A DNA stretch of 64,000 nt from NCBI GenBank assembly GCA_020055645.1, contig CM034548.1:8742001-8806000 (forward strand), read 5' to 3'. Each line of letters opens with the position of its first letter. The stretch's first letter is position 1. A program made the translations under genes and the position numbers. This document shows positions 40,975 to 52,658 of the stretch, piece by piece. The stretch comes from Tomocerus qinae. Lineage: Eukaryota; Arthropoda; Collembola; Entomobryomorpha; Tomoceridae. The notes under the pieces were generated by a model. The model saw only the letters and a program-made list of their open reading frames with translations. It ran no database searches and was not told where the DNA came from.

Positions 40975-43900
40975 TCAAATCAGCCAATGGGAAGGTCCTT
41001 GTCCATCGTCATATTTGACCCTCAGCAATAAAGACTTCTCAAATGCATCTGTGCTGGCGAGAACAGATGCGCCAATATAAGATGCATGGTATCTGTAAGG
41101 AGACGCTTGAACCTAAGGTTAATAAAATTAGAATTAATCAGCGGACATTGTATTTATTGTGCAATACGTATAGGCAATACGTACGTACCTATTTTTTATT
41201 GTAAGAATCAATACTTTTTAATGAAAACCTTACTTTGGGTTTTAAATGAGGAGGACAGAGTTTAGTGACTTCAAATTGTAAACGTTCCACAAAACCAGGT
41301 ATTAATGTACAACCTCCCACAACGAACAGATTTTGAGACATTTCTTTTCTAATGTCAACCCCACAATCCTAACAATGAATAAAGAATAAATATAATTCAA
41401 GCATTGTAACAAGAATGGTTTTCATAAATAATTACCAGCAACAAACTGCCATTACCTGCAAAGACTTATAAATAACTTTGGCGATTCCATCACAATCTAG
41501 ACCATAATATCCAGGATCAAATAATCCCTCCCCAACGCCTCTCAATACATCTTGATTGACGCCAATCAGGTTCGAAAATGACAAAACGTCCCTCAAGTCC
41601 ATTTCCACAACAATTTCTTGGGAATCTTGAGATAGTTTCCGAGTTCCTCCTCCGTTTATACAGATGAAGTTTTCGGATATAAATCTTAATACCAAATTCT
41701 CAGCGGGAGTAGACAAATACAGACCATTTTCCTTTAAAATAGAAAACAATATTATTCACTATGTTATGCCTAAATATATATTTTATGGCATCAGCGTCAA
41801 TTATATTCTTACTTGTGGTCCAAGGCCCTGTCTCAAAGCATGTTTTAATGGTTGGCCTCCTAAAGGAGCTCGACCCCACGCGTGACTTAAAACGAAACCT
41901 TGGCTCACTGGAACAATATCGCAACGTTCACCAACATCACAAATAATTCCATTATCTGCCGAGTATGCCCAAAATGACATAACGCTTTGATGGCACAAAA
42001 GCGCACTTCTAACCTGGATTGTAAGAGAATATTTACATCACACTCTTTTACAAATACTTAATTCGTAGTCAAAGGTATTTAGAATTTTAGCGCATTCTTC
42101 TCACCTGAAAAGTGTGGAACAACAACTGTAAAATACTTTTACGGCAAATACTGTCAACTTTGCGAGGGAGATTCATAATAACTCTGTAATTTTCAGGTTT
42201 TAAGTTCATCTGCTTAAATATTTTCAGTAAAAAGCCTTTAATAGCGGAAACGTCCAATGTATTCTATAGAAAAAATATAAGCATTAATAAAATATACACT
42301 ATCAGCTGGTATAATCAAAACCTATTTTTCTGAATGGAAATATAAGAATGAAAGCTGTTAACTACATCAAAAGGGCTAGTGGGTCCGTGCTTACAAGACC
42401 GCCCACGTCACCATTCGATCAAGGGCTCACTTTCATTCTTCTCCAATCCCGGTTCAGAAAATAAAATTGGTTTAAACACATTTTACAATTCCAATTAAAA
42501 ATTACCTGGCACATTTTAGATGTGCATTCAAATGGAAATCTTATTTTGGACTTCTTCCTATTTTCCGGCAAATACACGTCATTCCCATAAATTACACGAC
42601 CAGTTTCCAAGTTCTCAGACATAACGGCTCCAAAAAATACGGCGGGTAAAGTTGCTGTATATAAAATATGCTGAGTATTAATTTTTAAACTGATTAAGTT
42701 TAGCTTATATTACAAACATGCACAATTATTTGTATATTAACATACGCTGGTGAGTCAAAACTCCTGCTCGAATGTTTGTCGATCCCAAATCAATTAAAAA
42801 TATGTCTCTAAAAGTTGAAGGATTGTTAGCTAATATTGGGGTAGAGAAAGTCACAGATGATAATAACTCTTCTTGTAAGGCAGCAACCCATCGCCCAGCA
42901 TCAGCCGCAGAAGGACATTGAAACACATAATAGTGGCCTTTCTGCAAAATAATTACAAATAACCCTAATCAGTAATCATAATCACTTAATTCACCATAGA
43001 AGTTCACATTTTGAAGAAATATAATATAAAGAGCTTACCCCATCGTCTACTCCGATGATCCTGTTCGTCATACATTTGCTCTGTTTAAAATAGCATCAAT
43101 TATTATATTTTCAGAGTCACTCAAAGTCACAGTTAGTACAATGATCGTTGGCGCGAGTCACATTTCCGTGTCTGTCGATTAATAAAAATACCTGAAAATT
43201 CTTTGGAATTTTAAAGTATTTTAGAGTTGAAAACTGTGAAGATGAACCTCAGGCAGGTGGACAAATTCAGTTTCACATACTTTTAATAATAGGTTGTAAA
43301 TAATCGGGACAAGGACAAACAGAATGAGCCATTGGAACGTAACACAGATTTGCTGTTATCCAATGGCTCACTCATGCATGGCCAAGTAAGTATTCAAGTT
43401 CTAGAACTGCGAGGGTGTGTAATTGATATTTGACTAATATGCCCACGGGATGTCACGAAGACGCCTTCCTGGAATGAAACCACAATTCCCAATCCCATTG
43501 AGTTTGTATCATTCTCCTGAACTGAGACAAGTGTTGCGTGATGGTGTGTGTGGTGAGTGGTGGCCGGGGCATCTTCGCCCTCGCCCACATTCACAAACAC
43601 AATATCTAATGCACAGAAAATAATTAAGTAGCTCTTGTCAGTGTTCGGTGACCAGCTTATTAAAATTACCTGCTAAAATGGCTGAAATGGTTGAAACCTT
43701 TTGTTAACCAATGACTAAAATGGCTGAAATGGTTAAAATGGCCATGGCTACAGATGATACTAAATGAGAAAGGCATTCTTGATTTGGCGGGTAATTCAAA
43801 AAATCTAATTTTTTTTGGCCATTCTAGCCATCAGGCATTTTAGCCGTCTGCGTCCGATTGGCCAAAATCATTTTTAGCCGGCTAAAATGGAACACTGGCA

Positions 43901-46900
43901 AAGGTGTCTAGTTTATGGTGTAGCCTTATTTTTGATATCAATAATGAATATTGAATGTAATTGGGCTGTTTTAGTACTGCCATTACACTCAGGTTCGTTT
44001 CATTGTGATTTTTATTGATGGATACGAGAGATTTTCTTTAGAAGATATCAAGGGGTGTTGTTAGGGAGTATGGGTGTAGTCTCTAAGGCGGGAACTACGA
44101 TGGACTGGGGACTGCCGACGTACCGGAGTGCCTCTAGAATGACCAATCTCATGGTCTCTGTTTGGGTTGTCCGATCCGACGGTTACCATTGGCCCCTGGA
44201 ACCATGACTTTACCGTGTCCCTAAATTCAGGGTTCAAAATAAGAGCTGGTTTAAAAGGAGAGAGGGCCTTAAAGCAACCGTCTGTCTTCAAATATTTCAT
44301 CCACCGTGTCCGTAAGGTAAGGCAGATTGTGGCAGATTGCCCAACTTGACTCATTTCTTCGTATTTTATTTTTTTGGTGGCAGGTGTTGCCGCTAAGACG
44401 CCCTACTTAAGCACTGATAGGGTGTGGCGTAGCCTGCCGTTAATCAAAGTCTTTCTAAGGGATTGGGTCAGGGCTATGTGACCTGCGCCTTTGTCGTCAA
44501 TTATATTAAATATGCTGACGACATTTATGAATATATAATTCTAAAACGGTATCACATATTACCTGTTCTTTACCAACAAATTCTGTAGGGTCTAAGAAAT
44601 CGACACTCCCGCCAATTAAATTAATGGACTGAAATATATCTTGACAGTCTTCTTTCTAGAAAAACCAATAAGGAGATTGTATTATAGGACACACCTCGAC
44701 AAAAACAAGCATTGAGGCAGGTAATTGAGATTTTAACTTATACCTCGTATCCACTAATTTTTCCTGAAGCCACCACAAAATATTTCTTTCTCCAAGCATT
44801 CCAAAATGTCCCCTTCTTTCTATTGCCACTGAGAATGTTTAGGTGGCCAGCCATAAGGTCATTTGGAGAATTTCCATGGCTAACTTGTTTTGGTTCACAC
44901 ATGGTATACAGTCTTTTGAGTAGTGGTTCCTATAATCAAATAATTTTTGTAAAAATTTGGCAAAAAGTGTCTAGAAATGATTTATATTATTCCTACATAC
45001 CGGATCCCATTCATTTGGAATGCGAATGTGTTTTGTGATGATTTCATCTGGGCAAGATTCCTCTTGCGTATCATCAGCTTCATTATCAGCGGCGTATCCC
45101 ATCAGATTATTTGTGGAATGATCGTAATCCGTAACATTAAAATGGTTGACATGTTCACTCACAGATTGTTTTCTTTGGCGAATAGTTTCTGAGCAAAATT
45201 CGGCACAACGTTCCAATTCCTGGTCACTATCCGATGACATTTGGCTTTCTGTTTCTTCTTGTATAACCTCTAACCCTATAGAGATACATTGATTATCTAT
45301 TTTGTGAGTACACACTTCATTACCAAAGCAAATCCCACAGAATATACGAAGAATGTTTCGTCGCCCAAGAGAGATGACTTACCAAAATCATTATATGAAC
45401 TATCTCTAAAATCATCAGCAAAAAAGTCGTATTCTGATTGAGGAGAATTATTTTCTTGTTCTGTGTCATCCACAGCATATTCATACTCCTCTGGATCACT
45501 TCTGTCCTGCTCAACTATTTCAACCTTGTTTTTAGGAGTTTGGGCTAGTATTAGTTTAGCAGCTTGAGGAATCAGACTTCCTATAAATGCATTTAAATCA
45601 AAAAATTAGAAAAACATTTCAATGTGATAAAGGCAGTAGGAGGCAGGTTTCAATACTATAAAAGACAAAACTTAAAGTTGTCAAAATTATTTTCAATCAG
45701 ATGAAAAAAGCATGCAGCAATCCTGTAATTTTCCACCGTTATTTTACAAAAAAATGAAATAAAGCAGACCACTTGAACACTTACCAACAGAAACAGCAGC
45801 ATTTGATTTTGGCTGGGCGTAAATGCACTCATTGGACTTAGGCACGTCATAAATAATGCTCTGAATCACAGACAACAAAAACCATGACAAACGAAATAAA
45901 GCGCACACAATTTTGACGACAAATGATAAAATTATACGCTTTTGAAGCCAATGTAGCAACAATGTATTAGCACTCGCCACTTGCAAAATGTTAATGAGTT
46001 CACCAATGTACGGATTATTTATCGTGCAAATATTTAGTGGTATTTACAGATTATTCGCTACAAACGACGATTATTGGGAATGAACCACACCATTTTATAA
46101 CTAGGGATAACACAACAATCTAATACGAGTGTTTAACACACTTCGCAAATGTCTGTCCTTGGTTCATTTATGATGAGCAAAAACACCTGCCTCAAATTGA
46201 ACATCTCATAACTACAACTTTTGTCTTGTTTATTCTGAAGTTTACTAAGCGGAACAGTACAACATTAATAACACAGGTAAATAGCAATCCCATTTGGCAG
46301 TTAAAATAAGGGTTACCTTTTTCGCATCCTAGCTATCTTTATCATTCGTGTTTACTACTATTGCATTTCTTCATTTTTAGACAGCACATCAGCAGATATG
46401 CATGGCTGAATATTTAATAGACGATACTCGTTGATAAATTACATGAAATGGTTTTGTTTGCACTTCATACTAGAGGAACAGTTGTTCTAAGGTCTTAGAT
46501 ACGTGCATTCACCTACTATGCCCAATATCTACACACATAATAATGCATATTTTTCTGTTTTGCAAACTAACAATAATTGATATTACCAACTATTAATTAT
46601 TATTCATGAAGGCTTATGACAGCATATAGAATACATAAATAGAAATAAGAATTGCGTCATAAGAAAAACGTATAGCCTGTGGCAGGTTATTCTCTTTCAT
46701 AAACAAAACAAGGAAAAACTTTTGCACACGTTCACACGTTTACTTATCCTACATATAAAAACTAGCTGTATACATGTAATAAATATAATGTTTTGAACCG
46801 TTGTGTTTGATCAGGAAAGAGAACTACTATGATTTAGTTAGAATTTCAAATCGCTTACTGAATTGGCTCTAGTATTTAACCTATTTTACTAACTGGTGAG

Positions 46901-47655
46901 CCAGTTCAACGACGCTAACAATGACTTTTTTACAAACTGCAGTCTTCAGTTGTAACACATTTTAACAAATACATACACTATTATTAATCCCTAATTTAAT
47001 TCTTAGGGGGTGATTTTGATAATAATAAACTGTGTCTAATTGCACTTCGATAAGTTAAACCGGGCAAATTCATTCTACGCATCAGATCTGTTTTACTTAC
47101 TTTCAAACTCCGGTATCAAATGCATCACATATGTACTGTACAGTGTACCAACAGCGAATAAATTTTACAATTTGCACGATTACTAATGATTCTTTTTACA
47201 ATATTGACAATAAGACATAATATTACTCTATTCTAATAAACATGAAATGCTAACTGTAAACATGAAATACTTACTGACTATAAAAGTACGAAACACTACG
47301 TATACTTTCTTATATTCCCTTCTACAATTCCGCACGCTTCCAATGATGCAAATATTCACATAACACAGGCTTCTAACGAGTAATAATTTATTATTGCATT
47401 TCAAAACAAAATGGTATTAGTTAACTGTTGCTGTTAAGTAAATTTGCAAAATGCAACAAAGGTGTGAAAATTAGTGTGTGTAACCTTGTTTAAATGATGG
47501 TTCGAAGAATGTTGCTCATCATAATGAGATACATTTTCATATCGGCTTTCACAGTCGTCTAAGGAGCTAACAGTTTCATATAAGGCAGTTTTTGTAGTCC
47601 CATTAGACGTTCCATTAATGGATGACGCGTTCTTGTGCAGGATTTTTGAGCTCAT
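40975..47655 (-). CDS. PH-domain plus actin-fold protein, 14 coding exons, 764 residues
   Basis: Exons, in transcription order: 47655-47485, 45860-45785, 45580-45383, 45275-45001, 44929-44744, 44655-44563, 43080-43039, 42941-42746, 42654-42506, 42263-42105, 42013-41813, 41731-41456, 41368-41234, 41112-40975. All junctions are GT-AG, all phases agree, and the last exon ends in TGA. Residues 1-240 are an acidic, Ser/Asp-rich tail with tyrosine motifs (YETV, YENV, IYDVP, IYAQP). Residues about 267-374 read as a PH domain: a basic WRKKYFVV strand early and the closing helix AGRWVAALQEEL. Residues about 392-764 match actin end to end: phosphate loop IDLGSTNIRAGVL, then LPAVFFGAV, PVSQGFVLSHA, adenosine-site VVGGCTLIPGFVERLQFE and C-terminal YIGASVLAS. 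The second phosphate loop (CDVGERCDIVPV) lacks the usual DG pair, so ATP handling may differ. The start ATG is supported by the tail and phase-0 junction, but exon 1 has a weak donor (GTTACA). Function inferred only: a membrane-phosphoinositide-linked, actin-like scaffold. Confidence 0.88.
43394..43605 (-). other. Exon-like open frame inside intron 6 of the PH-actin gene
   Basis: An open frame of about 70 codons follows an acceptor-like TGTGCATTAG. It includes DAPATTHHTHHHATLVSVQE and GLGIVVSFQEGVFVTSRG. No convincing donor follows, and the flanking exons 6 and 7 join in phase without it. It could be an alternative exon, a remnant of another gene, or chance. The composition is higher in GC than the surrounding intron. 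Confidence 0.3.
43639..43897. mobile_element. Candidate MITE (259 bp) with CAGTGTTC terminal inverted repeats
   Basis: CAGTGTTC at 43,639 is mirrored by GAACACTG ending at 43,897. The interior is itself an imperfect inverted repeat built from GCTAAAATGGCTGAAATGG-like words on the left and their complements on the right. Ends beginning CAGTG suit the hAT superfamily. The flanking eight bases do not form a matching target duplication, so the family call is tentative. It lies in intron 6 of the PH-actin gene. Confidence 0.55.
44040..44510. other. GC-richer foreign-looking fragment in intron 6
   Basis: About 470 bp with base composition clearly above the surrounding AT-rich intron, with words such as GGGTGTGGCGTAGCCTGCCG. 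It holds a 97-codon minus-strand open frame (44,061-44,354) with no recognisable motif. It may be a fragment of an interspersed repeat. I could not assign a family. Confidence 0.35.
45861..47484 (-). other. Intron 1 of the PH-actin gene (1,624 bp)
   Basis: AT-rich sequence between the tyrosine-motif exons 1 and 2, with no repeat or gene recognised. Its 3' end has a strong pyrimidine tract and CTGTGATTCAG acceptor. That tract is responsible for a hydrophobic-looking open frame at 45,744-45,986 that should not be read as a membrane segment. Confidence 0.65.
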
Positions 47656-47700
47656 TTTTGTTTTTTTACAAAACAGTTTTCCCAGACTAAGATGATTTCA
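47656..47700 (-). other. Probable 5' untranslated part of the first coding exon
   Basis: On the minus strand a good acceptor (TATATTTGCAG) ends at 47,701, 45 bases before the ATG. The context before the ATG is ACAAAA. This suggests at least one more, non-coding, first exon upstream that I could not place. Confidence 0.45.
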
Positions 47701-49632
47701 CTGCAAATATAAAAAAATTATTAGAACAATTTCCAATCAAAATATTACATTTTAAATAGCTTATTGCGATTACAATTGATAGTATTTACTTTAGAGTGAA
47801 TTTAGGATGGAATAGACGGTCGTTTCAAACATTTTACCGATAAACAAACCGTGTAGATAAGTGTCGATTTAGAGTCACATTATCAAAAAGAGTAGAAGGA
47901 GGTAGAAGTTAATTTTATTATGTCGTCTCACCGCAGGGAATGTACCTAATGACCTAATCCAATGCTGTTTCTTTAGCTTATGAAATAGTTTTTTAACAGC
48001 CTTTTGGCTTTAGCCATATCGCTGCTACCTATTCACATATAAATATCCTTTTGCTCGAAAATCTTAATTTTCTCCCTAGCAGCCGTTATTCAAGGAAGTT
48101 TAACATTTAACTTGTTGGATTATTATTATCAAATTCTACCTAATCATCTTTACAGAGGTTTGCGTTTACTGTTGCATGTGTGCATGTGATTGTGAGATAT
48201 CGAACGAAGCACTGCATGTAATTGTAACAATTGAACTAGGCATGCATGTAACTATGTAGTCGACTTTGTGCTACTAGACTTGTATTATGTAGTAGTTCTG
48301 AGATAGTGCATGGTAAGTTTTAATGAACAATAAATTAAACAAAAACTACCTGTAGAATTCATACATGCATTAACTACATGTAGTTCTAGTACGACGTATA
48401 TGCCTGAATCCTGAGTGTAAAAAGGTAATGCAAGTTATCATTTCTTTCATCTTTTATCTAACATATAAATCTGAAATGCATGTATTTTCGTACGATGCGA
48501 TACTTATATTCTTTCAATATTACTCCTGGCAAATCCTCAGCTCTATGTACTCGACTAACCTATAACTTTTATATGTTATTCCACATTCCACACGTAGTAG
48601 CAGTATACAAGTATTACTGTACGTCTTTAGATTACGTACCATTACTATTGCATGTCATAATATTATCTCATATCTTGGTTAACTAGTCCCTATATACTGT
48701 AGTAGTACACTTTATATACAAGTTGCTACATACCTTTACATAATATATTACTAGGTTCATTCAATAATTCCCAAGCTTTTCTTAAAATGTATCTAAGTAC
48801 TAAGTAGTGATTATGTAGTGACAGATTGATTTACTGACTAAGATTCAATGAATCCGAAGCCGAACAATGAATCTGCCATACTTTTATAAATAGATGAAAA
48901 ATCTTAAATTATATATTTAATTTAGATCAACACAGAGTTCAGGCTCATAAGTACATGCTGCAATGATTTACTGTAACTGTTATTACATATTTACAACAAT
49001 GGTGACATCGAGAAAAACTTTCTAGGCTCATGGGCTTTGATTTTTCGTCTAGATCACAAGACAACTCAGTCATTAATTATTAGGGACTTTGTAGCATAAC
49101 TAAGGCACAGTGTTTTCTGTGCTTTCTAAAAATAAGTTTCATATTTTCACATCATCACGGTTAGTCAGTTAAGCTCTCAACTATTAAATAATTCTATTCA
49201 TATTAAAATATCAATCTTGTAGTAATGTTAGATACTAGTACTAACAAATTGCATTGAATGAATAAATGAATAAATGCGAAATTAATATATTAAAAAAACT
49301 TAAATTGATCTGAGCTTCTGTTCTTCAGGTCACTATACATCTACATTAAAAGATTCCTAACTTATATTTTTCTAATAGAAATTAACAAAGAAATTTTTAG
49401 TCTTTTCTATACAATAAAATACAAGGAACACTAGATAGGTAGACTAATTTATTAACGACTGTCAGGTAAGGACAGTCAGGAATTAGAACAATTTCTTTTA
49501 AAGATTACATAAATCATTTGATCTAGAATGTTAACTCCCAAGCTTAAGTAGTGTACAAATTAATTTCAAAAAATATGTAAAAGTTTATTAGATAATCCTC
49601 TATTAGGTGCCTTTGTATAAAAATAATATATG

Positions 49633-49666
<34 letters not shown>

Positions 49667-51964
49667 TGTAATAAATAATAAATAATTGTCGTTAGAAAAG
49701 TACAAAATGACTTACACGTATTAAATTGTGATATCCGTTTACATGTTGATGCAAAACTCTTTTAAGTAGATTGCTGGTAAAAAATGGCAAGAAGATTTTG
49801 ACAACGGCAGCTTCAATTGAATTAAGTAAATCAGTCATAGACTTGAAAATAAGTTAAAGGTTGAGTAATTGTTTCTGGAATGGATTTAGAGATTCACTGG
49901 ATCTGGATTTGTATTGACTGAGAATGTGGAACCAGTATCAATAAAGGACCGTGTAAAAAACTGAAATTGATAATAAAACATAATCATTTACATAAATAGC
50001 AATGAAATATGAACATAAACGTAATTTTCTCATTACATATTGCTTGTTGCTGGTAATCATTTTACGAGTTTTCATTAAAGTATTTTTTATTTTGTGTCAT
50101 GTTCAGTGGGGATATAAGAAGTAATAGTTATTAGATCAGATCAAACCAAAACTTAAAATTTAAAAAAAACAAAGTTAAAGTCTCAGTTTCAAACCTTATT
50201 AATGCCATGAATCACCTCTAAGACTGTAGAATATTCAAAATTGTTACATAAAATTATGCATACACACTTTACAATTAAAAAACGAATTAAAGTGTAAAAA
50301 CTGTAGCAATAAAATAACCAAATAGTAAATACTGGTGTTGACATTTATGTAGATTGACATATTGAGGATGTCAGTAACATTTTCTAATCCAGCCAATGAG
50401 GGTTATGGTATTATACGTAACCGACCGGTCTATGGTCTAAATCCGTCATTCTTTAATTGCTAGATTAGACGACTAGAGGTCTGACAATACCACTATCATA
50501 GTTATCAGTTGTCAGTTTTTTGTAGAAAAAAATGTATCAAATCAGTAACACAGAATAAAAAAGGGTCAATCAACATCTTAAATCAAAAATAATTAAAAAG
50601 TATTAAAATACACATTATGCTGAACATTATTATTGTTATTGTTCACAAAGGATGAAGTCACCATAATGATTGGTTGATGACAAGGTCATCATCTATTGAT
50701 CCTACACACTATTAACTTACATTGATCGGATAAATATTGCCTACTTTCAAAATTCAATGAACTGTCATTGCGGCCAACTCATCGATTTAATACCTGATCA
50801 ATAGCTTTAAAGATGTTGCTGAATTATATTATAATTAAATTTAAATATGTTTCCATTGAGAATAAAAACTGCGTACCTTATTATTACTGTTTAGAAAACA
50901 GCAAAGCAAATCACAATTATCACCGCTTTTGTCCTATCTATAACTAGCTTATGACTAAACAAAAGATTTAAACTGCTCTAGAAAAATGTGTCGATGCACG
51001 ATTAAGGCTAAAAATTAAAAAGGGGTAAGTAGTAAGTAATACTGTTTACCTAGGCAGACTAGGTAGGTTGTATTAGCAGTAGGTAGCAATACAAATACCT
51101 AAGTTTTACCCTAGTACCATAGTACCGTAGTAGTAGTACTAGATAGGGATAGAAATTGGGAATAATAGGAAGAGGACGATAATATTATTATTACCTTTGC
51201 AATAAAGATGGGATCAAATCAAATTATTTTACCGAATAATCGAATTATGTCAGAGAAACAGACATTTGGATTTTGGATAGGCATAATTTTAAATGAACAA
51301 CAATAAATAACAATCAGCGCATTTTTGGGAAAATCATTAGAATCATTAGACATTGTTTGTTGGAAATAAAATACTACAAAAAAGTAATTATGAAGAAGCT
51401 GAAGAAGTATGAAAACAGAGATCCAGTCTCTATTAGACAGGTAACAGAGTAAATTTTTATAGGTAGAACAGGTAGGTATTCACCTCTTAGTGCATAAGAA
51501 GAACACCAGATGCTACCCCACTATCAAAAGTAAACTAGCAACCAATGTTAATGCAACAGAGCAACATTCCCAAGGACTGGGAGACAAGAAATTGTTTCTT
51601 TCTATTATTGTTGCCATTCCCTTTCTATCCCAGTGCGTGCAAGGTGCAAGATGAGATGAAGATGAAGAAGATGACTGGGAGATGAGATGGCATTTTGCTA
51701 TGATATGAGATTGAGATGATGCAAAACCATACAAGTTACAAAATGCATAGGTAGTATGATTGCCTACCAACATTTTAAGACTTGTCCTTTTAGGTCACAA
51801 TAACAGCATATGTAACGATCTCTGCCACCGTTGAATGCAGTAGAGACCTTACTATTAAATTGCTCAGGGATTACGGTCCATAATATGAGCTCCCCAGATA
51901 GTTCTCTTAATGATTCTTTACCAAATACTAATAATAAATAATATGGAATGAGTACCAAACCAGA
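47701..51964. other. Intergenic AT-rich region
   Basis: No gene, RNA or recognisable transposon was seen apart from the microsatellite at 49,635. The upstream promoter and a non-coding first exon of the PH-actin gene probably lie here. TAGTA-rich, low-complexity sequence occurs near 51,030-51,150. Confidence 0.55.
49635..49663. repeat. (AT)n microsatellite
   Basis: An uninterrupted run of about 14 AT dinucleotides. Confidence 0.98.
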
Positions 51965-52134
51965 ATGCAGCCGATGTCCAGATGAATCCACAGGAACATT
52001 TACAATCACTAATAAGTCTGATTATATTGTACAAAAGATTGAGTTGAATTCTCAGAGTAGTAAAGCAATATTTGTGTTCATAATTTCCTGTTGTCACTTC
52101 CGTTTTATTGGATTCATCTGGACATCGGCTGCAT
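51965..52134. repeat. Perfect 26-bp inverted repeat with 118-bp spacer
   Basis: The 26 bases at 51,965-51,990 (including GCCGATGTCCAGATGAATCC) are exactly mirrored at 52,109-52,134. Both strands therefore read the same CSRCPDES-like peptide at the arms, which is a by-product of the symmetry. It could be a small foldback element or an inverted local duplication. Confidence 0.9.
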
Positions 52135-52658
52135 GTAAGCAAAAGCAATGCTCAAGCGCTTATGCCGACTCAATTTCAACACAAAAAGCTTCATCATGCA
52201 ATATTAATTGACTAATAAAATAATGATTAGCTAGGTTGAATAGTTCTAAATAAAAGCAGAGCATAAATGCATATCAAGAAACATTTCTGAGTCACTTAGA
52301 AATAGTAGCCTAAATACGTCCTTGAAAGATTGATTCCATAGATTTATTAATGCTGACTTTTTGAATCTATAATTACTACCCATTCCAAGAATAAAGTTTT
52401 ACCGGTAATGCTAAAGATATGGTTTGGTAGTCAATTATCAAAATTAAGTGAATTTTTCCCAGCTTAGGATACCGTAACCACATTTACTTAAAGGCAAAAG
52501 ACTTTAATCTTTATGAGTGTATGACGTCATTGCCCCCTCCGAAATCAACTTCTAAATACGGCACTGATTTGTGAGGCATTAAAGTCTTGTTTAAATGCTG
52601 ATGACATTGGACCAGTCTCAGATTTTATCTGATATTCCATATCTTCTATTCTAGAAAC

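Noticed and set aside
41664-41946. Plus-strand open frames over 41.66-41.95 kb
   Set aside because: They lie antisense to exons 11 and 12 of the actin-fold gene and have no independent signal.
43394-43605. Constitutive exon of the PH-actin gene
   Set aside because: Exons 6 and 7 join in phase 0 and give an unbroken PH domain without it, and it lacks a convincing donor.
45744-45986. Hydrophobic N-terminal (membrane) segment for the PH-actin protein
   Set aside because: The frame has no ATG, and the hydrophobic stretch is the translated pyrimidine tract of intron 1. A strong acceptor at 45,861 joins in phase with the ATG exon at 47,655.
51948-52211. Overlapping open frames on both strands near 52 kb
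   Set aside because: The shared CSRCPDES peptide on both strands is caused by the 26-bp inverted repeat.
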